Below, piece by piece: positions 1-9,102 of a stretch of DNA of 64,000 nt. A program made the position numbers and the translations under genes. The stretch covers positions 1-64,000 of the forward strand of contig QAKM01000097.1 in the NCBI GenBank assembly GCA_003343805.1, written 5' to 3'. Origin of the DNA: Bacillota bacterium (GTDB lineage: Bacteria > Bacillota > Clostridia > Christensenellales > Borkfalkiaceae). Within the stretch, counting starts at the first letter, position 1. Each line of letters starts with the position of its first letter. A model generated the notes under the pieces. That model had not been told where the DNA came from, did not search any database, and saw only the letters and a program-made list of their open reading frames with translations.

Positions 1-1379
1 TAGCCCGCAAGCAGCTGCACGATGCCGAGGAGCATCGCAATGACGAGCACGGCAGGGATGCCAATGCCCGCAAACGTCCACATATCGCTCTGCGCGTTGG
101 GGAGCACCGTCGGGATGGGCAGCGTGATGCCGAAGAGCGAGTTGAAGAGGAAGCCCCAAATGACGGCGAAGATGCCGCCGATCGCAAACACGCCCGCAAG
201 CGCGCCGAGGCCGCCCTTCCTCCCCCGGTTCTTGTACTTGAGCCAGCCGCCGCCCAGCATCATGAGGAGCCCGTAGCCGATATCCGCCATGATGAAGCCC
301 ATGAACACGCTGTAAAAGACGGACATCACGGTATTGGGGTCCATCTCGCGCGCATTGGGAACGGAATAGGTGTTGGTGAGCGATTCGAAGTCGGAGACCA
401 CTGCATTGTTTTTACAGAGGGTGGGAAGCTCCTCGTCCTCCGCAGGCTCGGAAAATTCGAGATACACCGTTCCCGCCTCAGAGAGTTCACGCCGCACGAC
501 CTCCTCCGCATCCTCCGGGACGAAGGCTTCCAGCAGGAAGGTGCGCTCGGTGGCGCGCATTTTTTCGTCGAGGGCGGCCTTTTCCGCCTCATAGCCGATG
601 TAATCGCAGTAAATTTTGAGGGTGCGCGTCTCGCTGCCGAGCCCGGCCATCTCCTCTTCGAGAGCGTCGAGTTCCTTTGCAAGCGCCTCGCATTCGCCTT
701 TGATGCGGGCATAGAGCGCGCTTCCCGTCTCCTCGCCCTCAAAGGGGCAGGGGGTAAACCCGGTGCCCGAAAGCAGCGCCTCCCCTTCCTCCGCGCACGA
801 CTTGTGCAGGACGAGAAGGATGAGCACCTGATCGTCCTCCTGAGCGAGCACCTTCCCCTCCGACAGGGCGGGAAGCATCCCCTTGATGTTCTCCCATGCG
901 GGAAGAGGGAGCGTCCCCAGCCGGACGCGCGTGTGCGCCGTACCCGTATAGGCGGAGAGCGGCTCCTCCACGGTCCGATAGATCGCTGCCGCGGCGAACG
1001 TGCGCTCCGCTTTTGCAAGGGCGGCGCGCGTTTCCGCCTTTTGGTCGGTGAGGGCATTGACGCGCGCGATGAGCCCGTCCATGCGCGCACGGTCACCCGC
1101 CGCCGCCATGAACTCCTCGTAGCTCACCTCGAAGCCGTCCTTTGCGGGACGTGCCGCCCCCTTGTGTTCCTTGGCATACGCATCCGCCGCCTGCGTGAGG
1201 CGCTCTAAGGCGTCCTCCAAAGAGGCGTGATAGGAGGAAAGTTCCCCGTCTGCGGGCGGGAGGGGCACGGAATGCTCCTCCTCGCGGTGCAGCTTGACCT
1301 CGACGGCGCCCGTGCGCTGCAGGGCGTTGAGCACGGCATCCTTTTCGTACGCCATGCCGACGAGGTTGAGTTTTTTCAT
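1..1379 (-). CDS. V/A-type ATP synthase subunit I (3' end outside window)
   Basis: Membrane stator subunit of a V/A-type ATPase, homologous to the a-subunit that carries ions across the membrane. The ATG at 1379 opens MKKLNLVGMAYEKDAVLNAL, the usual N-terminus of subunit I, followed by a long charged, partly coiled-coil cytoplasmic arm. Hydrophobic helices begin near residue 350 (VFYSVFMGFIMADIGYGLLM), which is the start of the membrane domain. The gene runs off the left edge, so the C-terminal membrane half is missing here. It starts one base after the stop of the small upstream gene, and the rest of the ATPase operon should lie to the left. Family is clear; ion (proton or sodium) cannot be told from this part. 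Confidence 0.93.
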   Translation of the reverse strand, partial: MKKLNLVGMAYEKDAVLNALQRTGAVEVKLHREEEHSVPLPPADGELSSYHASLEDALERLTQAADAYAKEHKGAARPAKDGFEVSYEEFMAAAGDRARMDGLIARVNALTDQKAETRAALAKAERTFAAAAIYRTVEEPLSAYTGTAHTRVRLGTLPLPAWENIKGMLPALSEGKVLAQEDDQVLILLVLHKSCAEEGEALLSGTGFTPCPFEGEETGSALYARIKGECEALAKELDALEEEMAGLGSETRTLKIYCDYIGYEAEKAALDEKMRATERTFLLEAFVPEDAEEVVRRELSEAGTVYLEFSEPAEDEELPTLCKNNAVVSDFESLTNTYSVPNAREMDPNTVMSVFYSVFMGFIMADIGYGLLMMLGGGWLKYKNRGRKGGLGALAGVFAIGGIFAVIWGFLFNSLFGITLPIPTVLPNAQSDMWTFAGIGIPAVLVIAMLLGIVQLLAG

Positions 1380-1380
1380 C

Positions 1381-1695
1381 TTAACGATCACCGACGATCC
1401 TCCCCGCGATCCTGCCGACGGCCGCATCGGTATTCTGCAAGAGCCGGGCGGTCTCTTCTTCCGCCGCCTTGCGGGCGGCAGAGACGGCGGCCTCGTATTC
1501 GGCGTCAGCCTCCTCCCGGGCGGCCCGGAGCTGCTCTTCGCGATAGACCTTGAGTTCCTCCTCCGTCCGTTCGGAAAGGGCGCGCGCCTCGCGCTCGGCT
1601 GCGGCGACGAGCTCCTGCGCTTTCTTCTGCGCTTCGGCCCTGATGCGGGCCGCTTCTTCCTCTGCTGCCGCAATATCCTTGATGATCTCTTCCAT
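1381..1695 (-). CDS. V/A-type ATPase peripheral stalk subunit (G/H type)
   Basis: A 104-residue, almost wholly helical protein. Residues 8-85 are Ala/Glu/Arg-rich heptads (for example AEEEAARIRAEAQKKAQELV), as expected of the peripheral-stalk subunit H/G (NtpF/AhaH type) that pairs with subunit E. It is the first gene of the ATPase operon, directly ahead of subunit I, which is the usual place for this subunit. A promoter lies 48-77 bases upstream. The sequence is low in complexity, so the assignment rests on length, coiled coil and position more than on signature residues. Confidence 0.85.
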   Translation of the reverse strand: MEEIIKDIAAAEEEAARIRAEAQKKAQELVAAAEREARALSERTEEELKVYREEQLRAAREEADAEYEAAVSAARKAAEEETARLLQNTDAAVGRIAGRIVGDR

Positions 1696-1742
1696 AAACC
1701 ACTCCGCCGCGCCCCGAGAGGCGTTTTTTTCTTATCTTGTCT

Positions 1743-1772
1743 ATTATATCACGGTTTTATGACAGATGTCAA
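1743..1772 (-). promoter_or_regulatory. Promoter of the V-ATPase operon
   Basis: Read leftward: TTGACA (1772-1767), 18-bp spacer, TATAAT (1748-1743). Both hexamers match sigma-A consensus. The transcript would have a leader of about 40 bases before the ATG at 1695. Confidence 0.8.
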
Positions 1773-1821
1773 CAAATTGACGGAAATTGCCCTGTGCGGA
1801 AAAATGCCCGTTTGCCCATGA

Positions 1822-1847
1822 GAAAAGGCCCCCGAAGGAGCCTTTTC
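1822..1847 (-). terminator. Terminator after the GH43 lipoprotein gene
   Basis: Hairpin with stem GAAAAGGC/GCCTTTTC directly after the stop at 1861. On the leftward transcript the loop closes with UUCG. The A/T-rich stem ends supply the U-tract, so it may act in both directions. Confidence 0.7.
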
Positions 1848-1860
1848 ATTCTGCGGGATG

Positions 1861-4800
1861 TTATTCTGTGATGCCCGCCTGTTGTTGATAGAGTGCAAGC
1901 ACCTCCTCATCGGTCAATGCTTCATCCATTTGGAAATTGGTTGTAACGGAATTAGCGACAGCTCCTTCCATAAATGTAAACCCGCTGCTCTCGATCTCTT
2001 CAAGCACAAACTCAGCAAAATCGGCAACTGTAGTCGTTCCAGACATCACATAATCCGGCCTATACCAAATTATGAGTACACCTTTATCATAAAATTTAAC
2101 ACCTTGTTCGACATCAACTGTGACCGTCAAGAAGATTCCTTCTTTATTCAAGAAATAATCCCAAGTAGCGCCTTCGCCAACGAACGCATTTGCCACAGCG
2201 GGAGAAGCATTAAATCCTGTAGGAAACTCATTGGAAATATTGTTATACGGATCCAAATTCGGCAAAGTAACATACATCTTGCTTGCAGTCGCGATAACAT
2301 GGGTCGCCCAATCCCCACTATGACCGCTAATCGTTGCCGATATGGAAATACCCGTTTCCAGCGCATTCTCCACAGCTTCGACCACACGGCCATTGTCGTT
2401 ATTTTGCTCGATCTTCTGCGCAGGTCCAACTTCCACATTCGTGATGTCGAAAGCGACTTCGGCAAAAGTGAAACCATTCTGCTCCACTTCCGCAAGGAAA
2501 GCATCGATGAAATCGCCGACCGTCTTGCTGTTATCGCTCATGGGATCGGAGCGAACATATCGAATGATAAGTACACCGTCTTTATGGAACTCGATCTGAT
2601 CCTTTGTTATATTGACAAGGACATCGATCGGCTCTGTTACGAGCAATGCGGTTGCATTTGCACCACCAAAGGCGGTAAGTCCTGGATAGCAGTGCATTTC
2701 CGCAAGTTCACTCCCCGTGTTGTTCCAAGGATCAAGATTGCCGTAGGTAATGATATATCCGCCCGCATTGATGAGAGAACTCCAATCGTTTTTATCGCCC
2801 GCGCTGTTGGCAAGCGTAAAGCTGACGGAAAGTCCCGTTTCCGCGGTGATTGCCGGGTCTGCCGGATAATACACAGGCCACGTGACTTGTTCCACTTCGG
2901 TCGCCGTACCGATCTCACTTGTGATGTTATCCGCAAAGAAGCAATTCCCGCCGAAGCGGACAGTCAGAGCATCCTTTGTAAACCCTTCCGTTGTACGGGT
3001 GACCACGAGGACATCGCCATTCACACGCTCCAAAACGACCTGCAAAACAAAGACAGAGCCGACCCGATAACCGAGCGCGCTATAATGACCTGCATAAGCA
3101 TCCGCCGTTCCGCCTGCCGGAAGCGCTGTCAATGTTTCTCCGTTCAATGTGGCAACGGCCACCGTTTGAGTGGTGCTCGAAGTATAAAGATCCCCCCACC
3201 CGTTGACAAGCATTGTAGCACTCGGCTCCATGACAGGTGCCGTGTACCAACGGTCTTGAGCATCTCCAAGTTCGATCCATACATCCCAATAATCCGGATC
3301 TCTGGTGTTATCCCACTCATAACGGAATGCAAAATCGCCGCTGACGGTCATTTCACCGCTGGCAACATTGTTCTCCCATTCCGGACCGGGATCGAGATTC
3401 ACAACATCCGTTTCAGGGTCCAGCACCATCTCGTAGTAAGAGCTTGAACCTGTCACGACCTTGATCTTTGTTGCACCGCAAATCGTGCAGAGCGCCTCAT
3501 TCTCGGCATTGTAATCACCAAAATCATGATCGCAGTTTTCCGGCACATTTTCCTTATCATAGTCCGCGGCGTAGGCGATGATGACATTGGAGACGGGATA
3601 GACGACGCTGAGGCCCTGCGTCCTGATCTGCGCGATCATGCAGGCGACAAGATCTTTCGCCGTGCCGGCGGTGCCGATCGCCGTGTTCGCCGCATAAGTG
3701 AGCATGAGCTCGCCGTCACGATAGAACGCCACGGAGCCATCCACATTGTAGGAGATGGTCGCAACGCAGCCGTTCTCTTGATTTGCTTCCACTTCATCAA
3801 GGAAGATGACATGATTGAAACCGGTCACGCCATAACCATTCTCGGTCAGGAATTGTTTCCCTTCCTCAGAGAGCGTCGCCTCCGCCTCGAAGATGTTCTC
3901 ATTCCGATAGTTGAGCACGGAGAGATAGACGATCGCGTTCCCGCCCGGCGCGCGGAACATGACATCCCAGTCGCTTCCGACATCCTTCACGCGGAAGGTG
4001 ATGGAAACGCCCGTGTATTGGCTGATGCCGGCAACGGGTGCGATGGTGCCGCCGACGGCCGGCTCTGCCGCCGCGCGATACCCGTCGTCCGCGATCGCAT
4101 CGGGAAGCATCTCCGAAATGAACTCACTCGGGAGGCAGGTGACGACGAACTGTTTTTCGACCGTCGCCTCGCCCACCGTCACACGGACCGTAATGGTGAC
4201 CTCGGTCTCCGCCGCAGGCGCGCTGAACGTGCCGTTATTGGAGATGACCGCCTCGTTGGAGGAAGTATAGGCAATTTGTGCACCCCAAGGGCCGGTAAGC
4301 TCGAATGGAAGATCGGCAAGCGCCGTCTCGGGCAGGTCGATGCGGCCAAGCACGATATTGGCGAGCATCTCATCCGAAGCATTCTTCGCACCCCAGATGC
4401 AGAGGCCGTCTTCGTTCATCGCCGTAAAGGTGTAAGTGACGACTTCGCTCTCCATTCCCTCGATCTGCTGCTCCATCAAAACGCCCTCGAAGGTCCCGGC
4501 TTCGTCGGTCTTGATGGTGATATACTGCCCGTCGATCGTCCAGGTGCCCGTGTAGGCGCCCGAAAGCGTGCCGTCCGCGTTGAATACAGCGGCCTGATCG
4601 GTGTTGTATGCATAGCCCTTATAATCTGCAATGGGCGTATGCGTGAGGATGCTCCAGCCGCCCGCAAGGTCGGCTTCTTCCGCATCCGTGACGATCCTGT
4701 CGTGCTCGCTCTTCTGGAAGGGCGCAACGAGATACCAGCCGCCCTCCTTGCCCTCGACGAGGCGATGCACTTCCACGTTGTGCTGGACGGAACCGTCGTC

Positions 4801-6789
4801 GTACTTGATGTGATAGACGAGATAGACGTTGCCGTCATCCGTCAGAACGGAGTTATGACCCTGCGCGATGGAAGCGGGGCCCGTCCACCAGCTCCACTTG
4901 TAATTCTGCATGAAGCTGAGACCGTGCGAAACATCGCTGCCGTAGTTGAGGAGATCACCATCATAGACCGCCCAGGTGCCGTCCGGATCGACATAGTCGC
5001 CCGTGATGTTTTCGGCACGGAACACGCGCATATTGTAGCCGCCGTCGGGCGAGTAGAACCCGTAGGACAGGAAGAGATAGTAATACCCGTCGATGTACTC
5101 CACATAGGGGCCTTCGCCGCTGACATACCAGCCGCCCGCCACATGGATACCCAGATAGGGATCTTCCCGCAGCGCCGTCTTCTCGTCCGTATCGTAGATG
5201 GGCTGACCGCCACTTCCGTACGTCCTGGACGTATCGCGGAGGCCCGTTTCATCGTCGAGCTTGAGCAGGAAGATGCCGCCCGACCACGAACCGTAGAACA
5301 TCCACAGATCGCCCGCTTCGTCGTACAGGACGGCGGGATCGATGCAGCTAACGCCGTAGTTGTTGTTCCATTTATTCTCGCTATTGACATAGCGGCCCAG
5401 CTCGGAGCCGTCCGTATCGCCCGTGACTGCCTTGTAATCGTCAAGACCGGCACCGCTTCCCTTATCTGCCGGCGCGAAGCCCGAGAACACGACAAAGCCG
5501 TCGAACTCGTATGGCCCCGTGATGTTGTCCGCCGTCATCAGAAAGACGGAGGAACGGAAGTTGGAACTGTCACCGCTCATGGAATAGTAGAGGCACCACT
5601 TCTCCATGGCGGGATTGTAGATGATGTCGGGCGCCCAGAGATTGCCCTTGATCGTGGCTGCATCCGTATAACCGGACCAAGCGGCAGCCGTTTTGAAGAT
5701 CTTCGCGTGATTGGTGGAGACCGTCGTCGTGCCCTCTTCATAGAAGGTGGGCGTGAACGTGACCCAGCTCTCCATGTCATAGGAATAGGCGTTGCTGAGC
5801 TGCGTGCCGAAGAGGAAGTAGACCTTCTGGCGGCCCTCGCCCGCCTCGGCATAGGTGTTGCCGAAGGCATCCGCATAGGCGACGACGACAGAGGGATCGT
5901 GCACGGCGACCGTGCTGCCCGAACCCACCGTGATGGCGCTCATGCTGATGGCGTTGCAGACGGTGCAGACGTTATCCACCATCGTATGGCCCTTCGCCGG
6001 GATCGGCTCGAGCCCGGAGAGCACCTCTCCGCAGACCGAGCAGCGCGTTCCCGCCGTGTTGCCCCGCTCCGTACAAGTCGCTTCGGTAGCGGCGACCGTC
6101 TCAACGGTATGCCCCTTGGCGGAGGAAAGCACCGTCCCGCAGAACACGCAGATCTGCGGCTCCGTGCAGGTGGGGCCGCCGCCCGGCGTGTGTTCCTTCC
6201 TGGGAACGGACTCCGTCCTCGTCTCGCCGCACAGCGTGCAAGTGTACACCACCTCGCCCGCCTGCGCGCAGGTCGCTTCCGTCTTGACCGTACCCTCGTC
6301 CCAGGCGTGGCCGGAGGCCTCCACCGTCACCGTCTCGCGCGAGAGCTCCTCTCCGCACACGGCGCAGTAGACGACGGAATCGTAAGACCCCGCTAAAACG
6401 CAGGTCGCAGCGGTCTCGTTTTCGCGCACGGCAGCGGCGGGAGAATGCCCCGTCGCGTCGACCGTCACCTTCTCGCGCGAAAGTTCCTCTCCGCAGCGGG
6501 AGCAGTAGACGACGGAATCGTAAGACCCCGCTAAAACGCAGGTCGCGGCGCTCTCGTTTTCGCGGACCGCCTCGGCAGGTGCGTGACCGAGCGCCGGCAC
6601 ATAGTTCCCGACGTAACTGTCCCCGTCCTCGGGGCAGGTGTAGGTCGTATAGCCCTGCTCCGTACAGGTGGGAGCCGTCACTTCGGCCTGATAGTCGTGC
6701 GTATGATCCTCATCGCAGGCGACGGCGAAACAGCCCGCTGCCAGGACGATGAGAAAACAAAAAAGCGCACAAACCTTTGTACGTTTCAT
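1861..6789 (-). CDS. Modular GH43 family lipoprotein (arabinan/xylan-type hydrolase)
   Basis: Secreted glycoside hydrolase, 1642 residues from the ATG at 6789 (MKRTKVCALF, after a GGGGGATC ribosome site; an ATG 63 bases further up lies on the promoter). Residues 5-25 are a signal peptide ending in AAGC/AVAC, suggesting a lipoprotein. Residues 32-280 hold tandem Cys-rich repeats (Y-x-C-x-x-CGE, ending in GH). The GH43 five-blade propeller spans about 288-640, with the expected base Asp298 (HDPS), Asp484 (CIDPA) and acid Glu559 (GEGPY). A lipocalin-like GH43 C-terminal domain and an atrophied Ig-like domain follow, then three laminin-G-like repeats. GH43 enzymes of this build cut arabinan or arabinoxylan; the substrate here is inference. 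The 3' third is visibly poorer in GC. Confidence 0.9.
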   Translation of the reverse strand: MKRTKVCALFCFLIVLAAGCFAVACDEDHTHDYQAEVTAPTCTEQGYTTYTCPEDGDSYVGNYVPALGHAPAEAVRENESAATCVLAGSYDSVVYCSRCGEELSREKVTVDATGHSPAAAVRENETAATCVLAGSYDSVVYCAVCGEELSRETVTVEASGHAWDEGTVKTEATCAQAGEVVYTCTLCGETRTESVPRKEHTPGGGPTCTEPQICVFCGTVLSSAKGHTVETVAATEATCTERGNTAGTRCSVCGEVLSGLEPIPAKGHTMVDNVCTVCNAISMSAITVGSGSTVAVHDPSVVVAYADAFGNTYAEAGEGRQKVYFLFGTQLSNAYSYDMESWVTFTPTFYEEGTTTVSTNHAKIFKTAAAWSGYTDAATIKGNLWAPDIIYNPAMEKWCLYYSMSGDSSNFRSSVFLMTADNITGPYEFDGFVVFSGFAPADKGSGAGLDDYKAVTGDTDGSELGRYVNSENKWNNNYGVSCIDPAVLYDEAGDLWMFYGSWSGGIFLLKLDDETGLRDTSRTYGSGGQPIYDTDEKTALREDPYLGIHVAGGWYVSGEGPYVEYIDGYYYLFLSYGFYSPDGGYNMRVFRAENITGDYVDPDGTWAVYDGDLLNYGSDVSHGLSFMQNYKWSWWTGPASIAQGHNSVLTDDGNVYLVYHIKYDDGSVQHNVEVHRLVEGKEGGWYLVAPFQKSEHDRIVTDAEEADLAGGWSILTHTPIADYKGYAYNTDQAAVFNADGTLSGAYTGTWTIDGQYITIKTDEAGTFEGVLMEQQIEGMESEVVTYTFTAMNEDGLCIWGAKNASDEMLANIVLGRIDLPETALADLPFELTGPWGAQIAYTSSNEAVISNNGTFSAPAAETEVTITVRVTVGEATVEKQFVVTCLPSEFISEMLPDAIADDGYRAAAEPAVGGTIAPVAGISQYTGVSITFRVKDVGSDWDVMFRAPGGNAIVYLSVLNYRNENIFEAEATLSEEGKQFLTENGYGVTGFNHVIFLDEVEANQENGCVATISYNVDGSVAFYRDGELMLTYAANTAIGTAGTAKDLVACMIAQIRTQGLSVVYPVSNVIIAYAADYDKENVPENCDHDFGDYNAENEALCTICGATKIKVVTGSSSYYEMVLDPETDVVNLDPGPEWENNVASGEMTVSGDFAFRYEWDNTRDPDYWDVWIELGDAQDRWYTAPVMEPSATMLVNGWGDLYTSSTTQTVAVATLNGETLTALPAGGTADAYAGHYSALGYRVGSVFVLQVVLERVNGDVLVVTRTTEGFTKDALTVRFGGNCFFADNITSEIGTATEVEQVTWPVYYPADPAITAETGLSVSFTLANSAGDKNDWSSLINAGGYIITYGNLDPWNNTGSELAEMHCYPGLTAFGGANATALLVTEPIDVLVNITKDQIEFHKDGVLIIRYVRSDPMSDNSKTVGDFIDAFLAEVEQNGFTFAEVAFDITNVEVGPAQKIEQNNDNGRVVEAVENALETGISISATISGHSGDWATHVIATASKMYVTLPNLDPYNNISNEFPTGFNASPAVANAFVGEGATWDYFLNKEGIFLTVTVDVEQGVKFYDKGVLIIWYRPDYVMSGTTTVADFAEFVLEEIESSGFTFMEGAVANSVTTNFQMDEALTDEEVLALYQQQAGITE
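6331..6602. repeat. 138-bp tandem repeat inside the GH43 gene
   Basis: Two adjacent copies of a 46-codon unit are nearly identical at DNA level, including the shared core gtaagaccccgctaaaacgc at about 6382 and 6522. The protein unit reads H-(A/S)-PA-x-AVREN through CVLAGSYDSVVYC to CGEELSRE. The high nucleotide identity points to recent duplication or gene conversion. Confidence 0.85.
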
Positions 6790-6842
6790 CAGTTTGATCC
6801 CCCTATGTTTTATTGTTCGGCCTTTGGCCGATATCGTGTAAA

Positions 6843-6871
6843 ATTTTATCACAAAATGAACGGATTTTCAA
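6843..6871 (-). promoter_or_regulatory. Promoter of the GH43 gene
   Basis: Leftward TTGAAA (6871-6866), 17-bp spacer, TAAAAT (6848-6843). A short hairpin (CGGCC-AAA-GGCCG, 6819-6831) lies in the leader before the ribosome site. Confidence 0.65.
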
Positions 6872-6895
6872 GGCCCATCATATTGGAAAATACAC

Positions 6896-6918
6896 AAAAA
6901 AAGGCGCCCGAAGGCGCC
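6896..6918 (-). terminator. Terminator after the GNAT gene
   Basis: Stem GGCGCC/GGCGCC (6903-6918) closed on the leftward RNA by a UUCG loop and followed by seven T (6902-6896). A textbook intrinsic terminator 19 bases after the stop. Confidence 0.9.
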
Positions 6919-6936
6919 GCAAAATATTCCGGCCGC

Positions 6937-7491
6937 TCAGAGGAAGAGCCCGAGCTCGAGGCGCACCTCCCCGCGCGAAACATCCTCATTGGAATAGGAA
7001 CAGAGGTCCAGCCCGATGAGCGAGAGGCCCTCCCTTAGATAAAAGGCGATGGCGCGCGTGTTGCAGGACTGCGTCTCGAGGACGAGCGCCCGCCGCTTCT
7101 GCCGCCGCCCCTCCTCTTTGGCAAAGGCAAGGAGCTTTTTCCCCAGCCCGCGCCCGCGCTCCCCCTCTTTCACCCAGAGCTCGGTCACGCGCAGGCGGTT
7201 GTTCCATTCCTCGGGGCAGATCTCGACCGCGGCAACGAGCTCCTCCCCGCGCACGATCCCATAGGCAGCCGCGCCCTCGAAGTGATCGGCATAGAGGCGG
7301 TCGGGCCAATCGTATTCCGCGGGCGTAAAGACGCGCGGCTCAGAGAGCGGCCGCAGCGAGAGCTCCACCTCAAACCCCTCCCGCGTGCGCCGCACGGAGA
7401 CGGCGTAGTGTTCGGCCGCCGTATAGTCCGGCATGGGCAGGATATGCCCCTTCCAACGCTCTTTTTCAAGCAAAACAATATCTTCCTGCAT
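6937..7491 (-). CDS. GNAT family N-acetyltransferase
   Basis: Acetyl-CoA-dependent N-acetyltransferase of unknown substrate, 184 residues. The start at 7491 (MQEDIVLLEKERW) is chosen because AAAGGAGG sits five bases upstream; an ATG 12 codons earlier has no such site. The GNAT motif A is clear in the middle: ELWVKEGERGRGLGKKLL, with the R-G-x-G-L-G acetyl-CoA loop, then a C-terminal segment NTRAIAFYLREGL, the motif B helix. The N-terminal third (to about residue 60) is family-specific. It is the last gene of the trpS-to-GNAT run, before a strong terminator, 123 bases after rlmD and its own terminator, so it may be transcribed partly on its own. Confidence 0.88.
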   Translation of the reverse strand: MQEDIVLLEKERWKGHILPMPDYTAAEHYAVSVRRTREGFEVELSLRPLSEPRVFTPAEYDWPDRLYADHFEGAAAYGIVRGEELVAAVEICPEEWNNRLRVTELWVKEGERGRGLGKKLLAFAKEEGRRQKRRALVLETQSCNTRAIAFYLREGLSLIGLDLCSYSNEDVSRGEVRLELGLFL

Positions 7492-7563
7492 CCTGTCCTC
7501 CTTTGAAAGAACGGCGCAGGCGCACAAGGAACGCCCCGTGCTCCAAGATCAAATGCGCCGCAC

Positions 7564-7588
7564 AAAAGGGGAGCCGAAGCGGCTCCCC
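7564..7588 (-). terminator. Terminator after rlmD
   Basis: Perfect stem GGGGAGCC/GGCTCCCC (7568-7588) with TTTT on the leftward RNA (7567-7564), 27 bases after the rlmD stop. Confidence 0.85.
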
Positions 7589-7614
7589 CGAAGATCCGAT
7601 CGTTTCTGACGATA

Positions 7615-9021
7615 TCAGACTGCGGTTCCCGTGCGCTTGCGCTGCAGGAGGACGAGCGTCTCCACCCACTTGGTCTGCGGGAACATATCGAAGGGCTGAA
7701 CGGAGGCGATCTCAAACGCGCCCCCCTCTTCGCCCTGCGCCCGCACGAGCTCGCCCTTCTCCGTCTCGCGGAGCGTTCCCGTGAGCACGCCCAGATCGCG
7801 CGCCAGCGTGGCGGGATTGCAGGAGATCATGATGAGCTTCTGCACGTCGCTTGCGATGAGCGCCTTGAGGACGCTGCGCTCCACGCCCGCACGCGGCGGG
7901 TCGAGCACCACCGTTGCCTCCCGCTCCTTCCCGAGCAGGGCGGGCAGCACGCTCTCCACCTTCCCGCACAGATTTTCCATGCCGGAAAGGCCGTTGCGCT
8001 CCTTCAGGCGGTCCGCCATCCGGTGCGCCTCTTCGACGACCTCGATGCCGTACGCCTTTTTGCACTTCTTTGCGAACATCGCCGTCATCAGGCCGCCGCC
8101 CGCATAACAGTCGATGACCGTCTCGTTCTCCCCCGCAAAGGCCACGGCGCGGCTGTAAAGTTTGCCCCTCACGCCCTCGTTGACCTGCAGAAAGGTGTTG
8201 GCGCCCGCCTCGTAGGTGATGCCGCCCTCCGTGCGCTCGTAGACGCCCGGGCCCTTCAGAAGCTGAAATTCCTCGCCGAACACGACGTTGGTATCCCGGT
8301 CGTTGAAGTTCAGAAAGAAACTGTACGCGGGGAAGATGTCGTCGAGGAGGAACAAAAAGTAGTCGATGCCCTTGAGCTCGCGCACGGCGGTGACGAGGGT
8401 GATGAGGAACTTCTTGCCGAGCTGGCGCACCACGATGTGGCGGAGCTGGCCCTCGTGCGTGACCTCGTCGTAGCCGTCGAGCCCGCACTTTTCCATAAAC
8501 TTTTTGACCGCCGCGATGAGGGGCGCCGCCCAATCGGGATGGATGGGACACACATCGGTATCGACGATGCGGTGGGAGCGTTCGGCATAGAAGCCGACGA
8601 CGTTCTTGCCGTTCACCGTGCCGATGGGAAGCTGCAGTTTGTTGCGGTAGCCGTACTCCGCCTCGCTGCGTTCACACGCGGAGACTTCCGCCGTGACACC
8701 GCCGAGTTTCTTCAAGGTATCGCGCACGAGCGCCGTCTTGAAGCGGAGCTGCAGGCGGTATGCCATGTGCTGGAGCTGGCACCCTCCGCACCGTGCAAAC
8801 ACGGGGCAGGCGGGACGCAGCCTGTCCTCGGCAGGGGTGAGCAGTTCTTCGACCTTGGCATAGGCGGTGCTGCCCTTGACTTTGAGCACCTTGACGCGCG
8901 CCCGCTCCCCCGTGAGAAAATAGGGAACGAACAGCAAAACGCCGTCTGCGCGCGCGATTCCCTCCCCGTTCGTCCCGATGGAATCGCAGGTAACGGTCAG
9001 AATATCGTTCTTTTGCAGCAT
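7615..9021 (-). CDS. rlmD: 23S rRNA (uracil-5-)-methyltransferase RlmD/RumA family
   Basis: SAM-dependent enzyme that makes 5-methyluridine in 23S rRNA (or tRNA; the RlmD/RlmCD/TrmFO-like choice cannot be fixed here). 468 residues from the ATG at 9021 (MLQKNDILTVTCDSIGTNGE), which opens the TRAM RNA-binding domain. A 4Fe-4S site follows near residue 75 (CPVFARCGGCQLQH). The catalytic half shows the SAM loop DCYAGGGLMTAMFAKK, the VVLDPPRAG motif and the nucleophile Cys in ISCNPATLARDLGVL. All key residues are present. It lies in the trpS transcription direction, 81 bases after the upstream membrane-protein gene. Confidence 0.95.
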   Translation of the reverse strand: MLQKNDILTVTCDSIGTNGEGIARADGVLLFVPYFLTGERARVKVLKVKGSTAYAKVEELLTPAEDRLRPACPVFARCGGCQLQHMAYRLQLRFKTALVRDTLKKLGGVTAEVSACERSEAEYGYRNKLQLPIGTVNGKNVVGFYAERSHRIVDTDVCPIHPDWAAPLIAAVKKFMEKCGLDGYDEVTHEGQLRHIVVRQLGKKFLITLVTAVRELKGIDYFLFLLDDIFPAYSFFLNFNDRDTNVVFGEEFQLLKGPGVYERTEGGITYEAGANTFLQVNEGVRGKLYSRAVAFAGENETVIDCYAGGGLMTAMFAKKCKKAYGIEVVEEAHRMADRLKERNGLSGMENLCGKVESVLPALLGKEREATVVLDPPRAGVERSVLKALIASDVQKLIMISCNPATLARDLGVLTGTLRETEKGELVRAQGEEGGAFEIASVQPFDMFPQTKWVETLVLLQRKRTGTAV

Positions 9022-9102
9022 AGGTCTTTTCCCCCTTCCGTATGATTTACAGGCCGAGCGGCCGCAGCCCGAAGAGCCGGCGGCCTGCAAGTGTTGATCA
9101 AG

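Noticed and set aside
3526-6396. A 956-codon open frame on the + strand inside the GH43 gene, and a 529-codon one at 1858-3447
   Set aside because: Mirror frames created by the codon bias of the real gene on the other strand. Translation is Arg/Asp/His-rich with no domain, no ribosome site and no promoter.
6790-6852. An upstream ATG that would extend the GH43 protein by 21 residues
   Set aside because: It lies on the -10 element of the predicted promoter and would hide the signal peptide.
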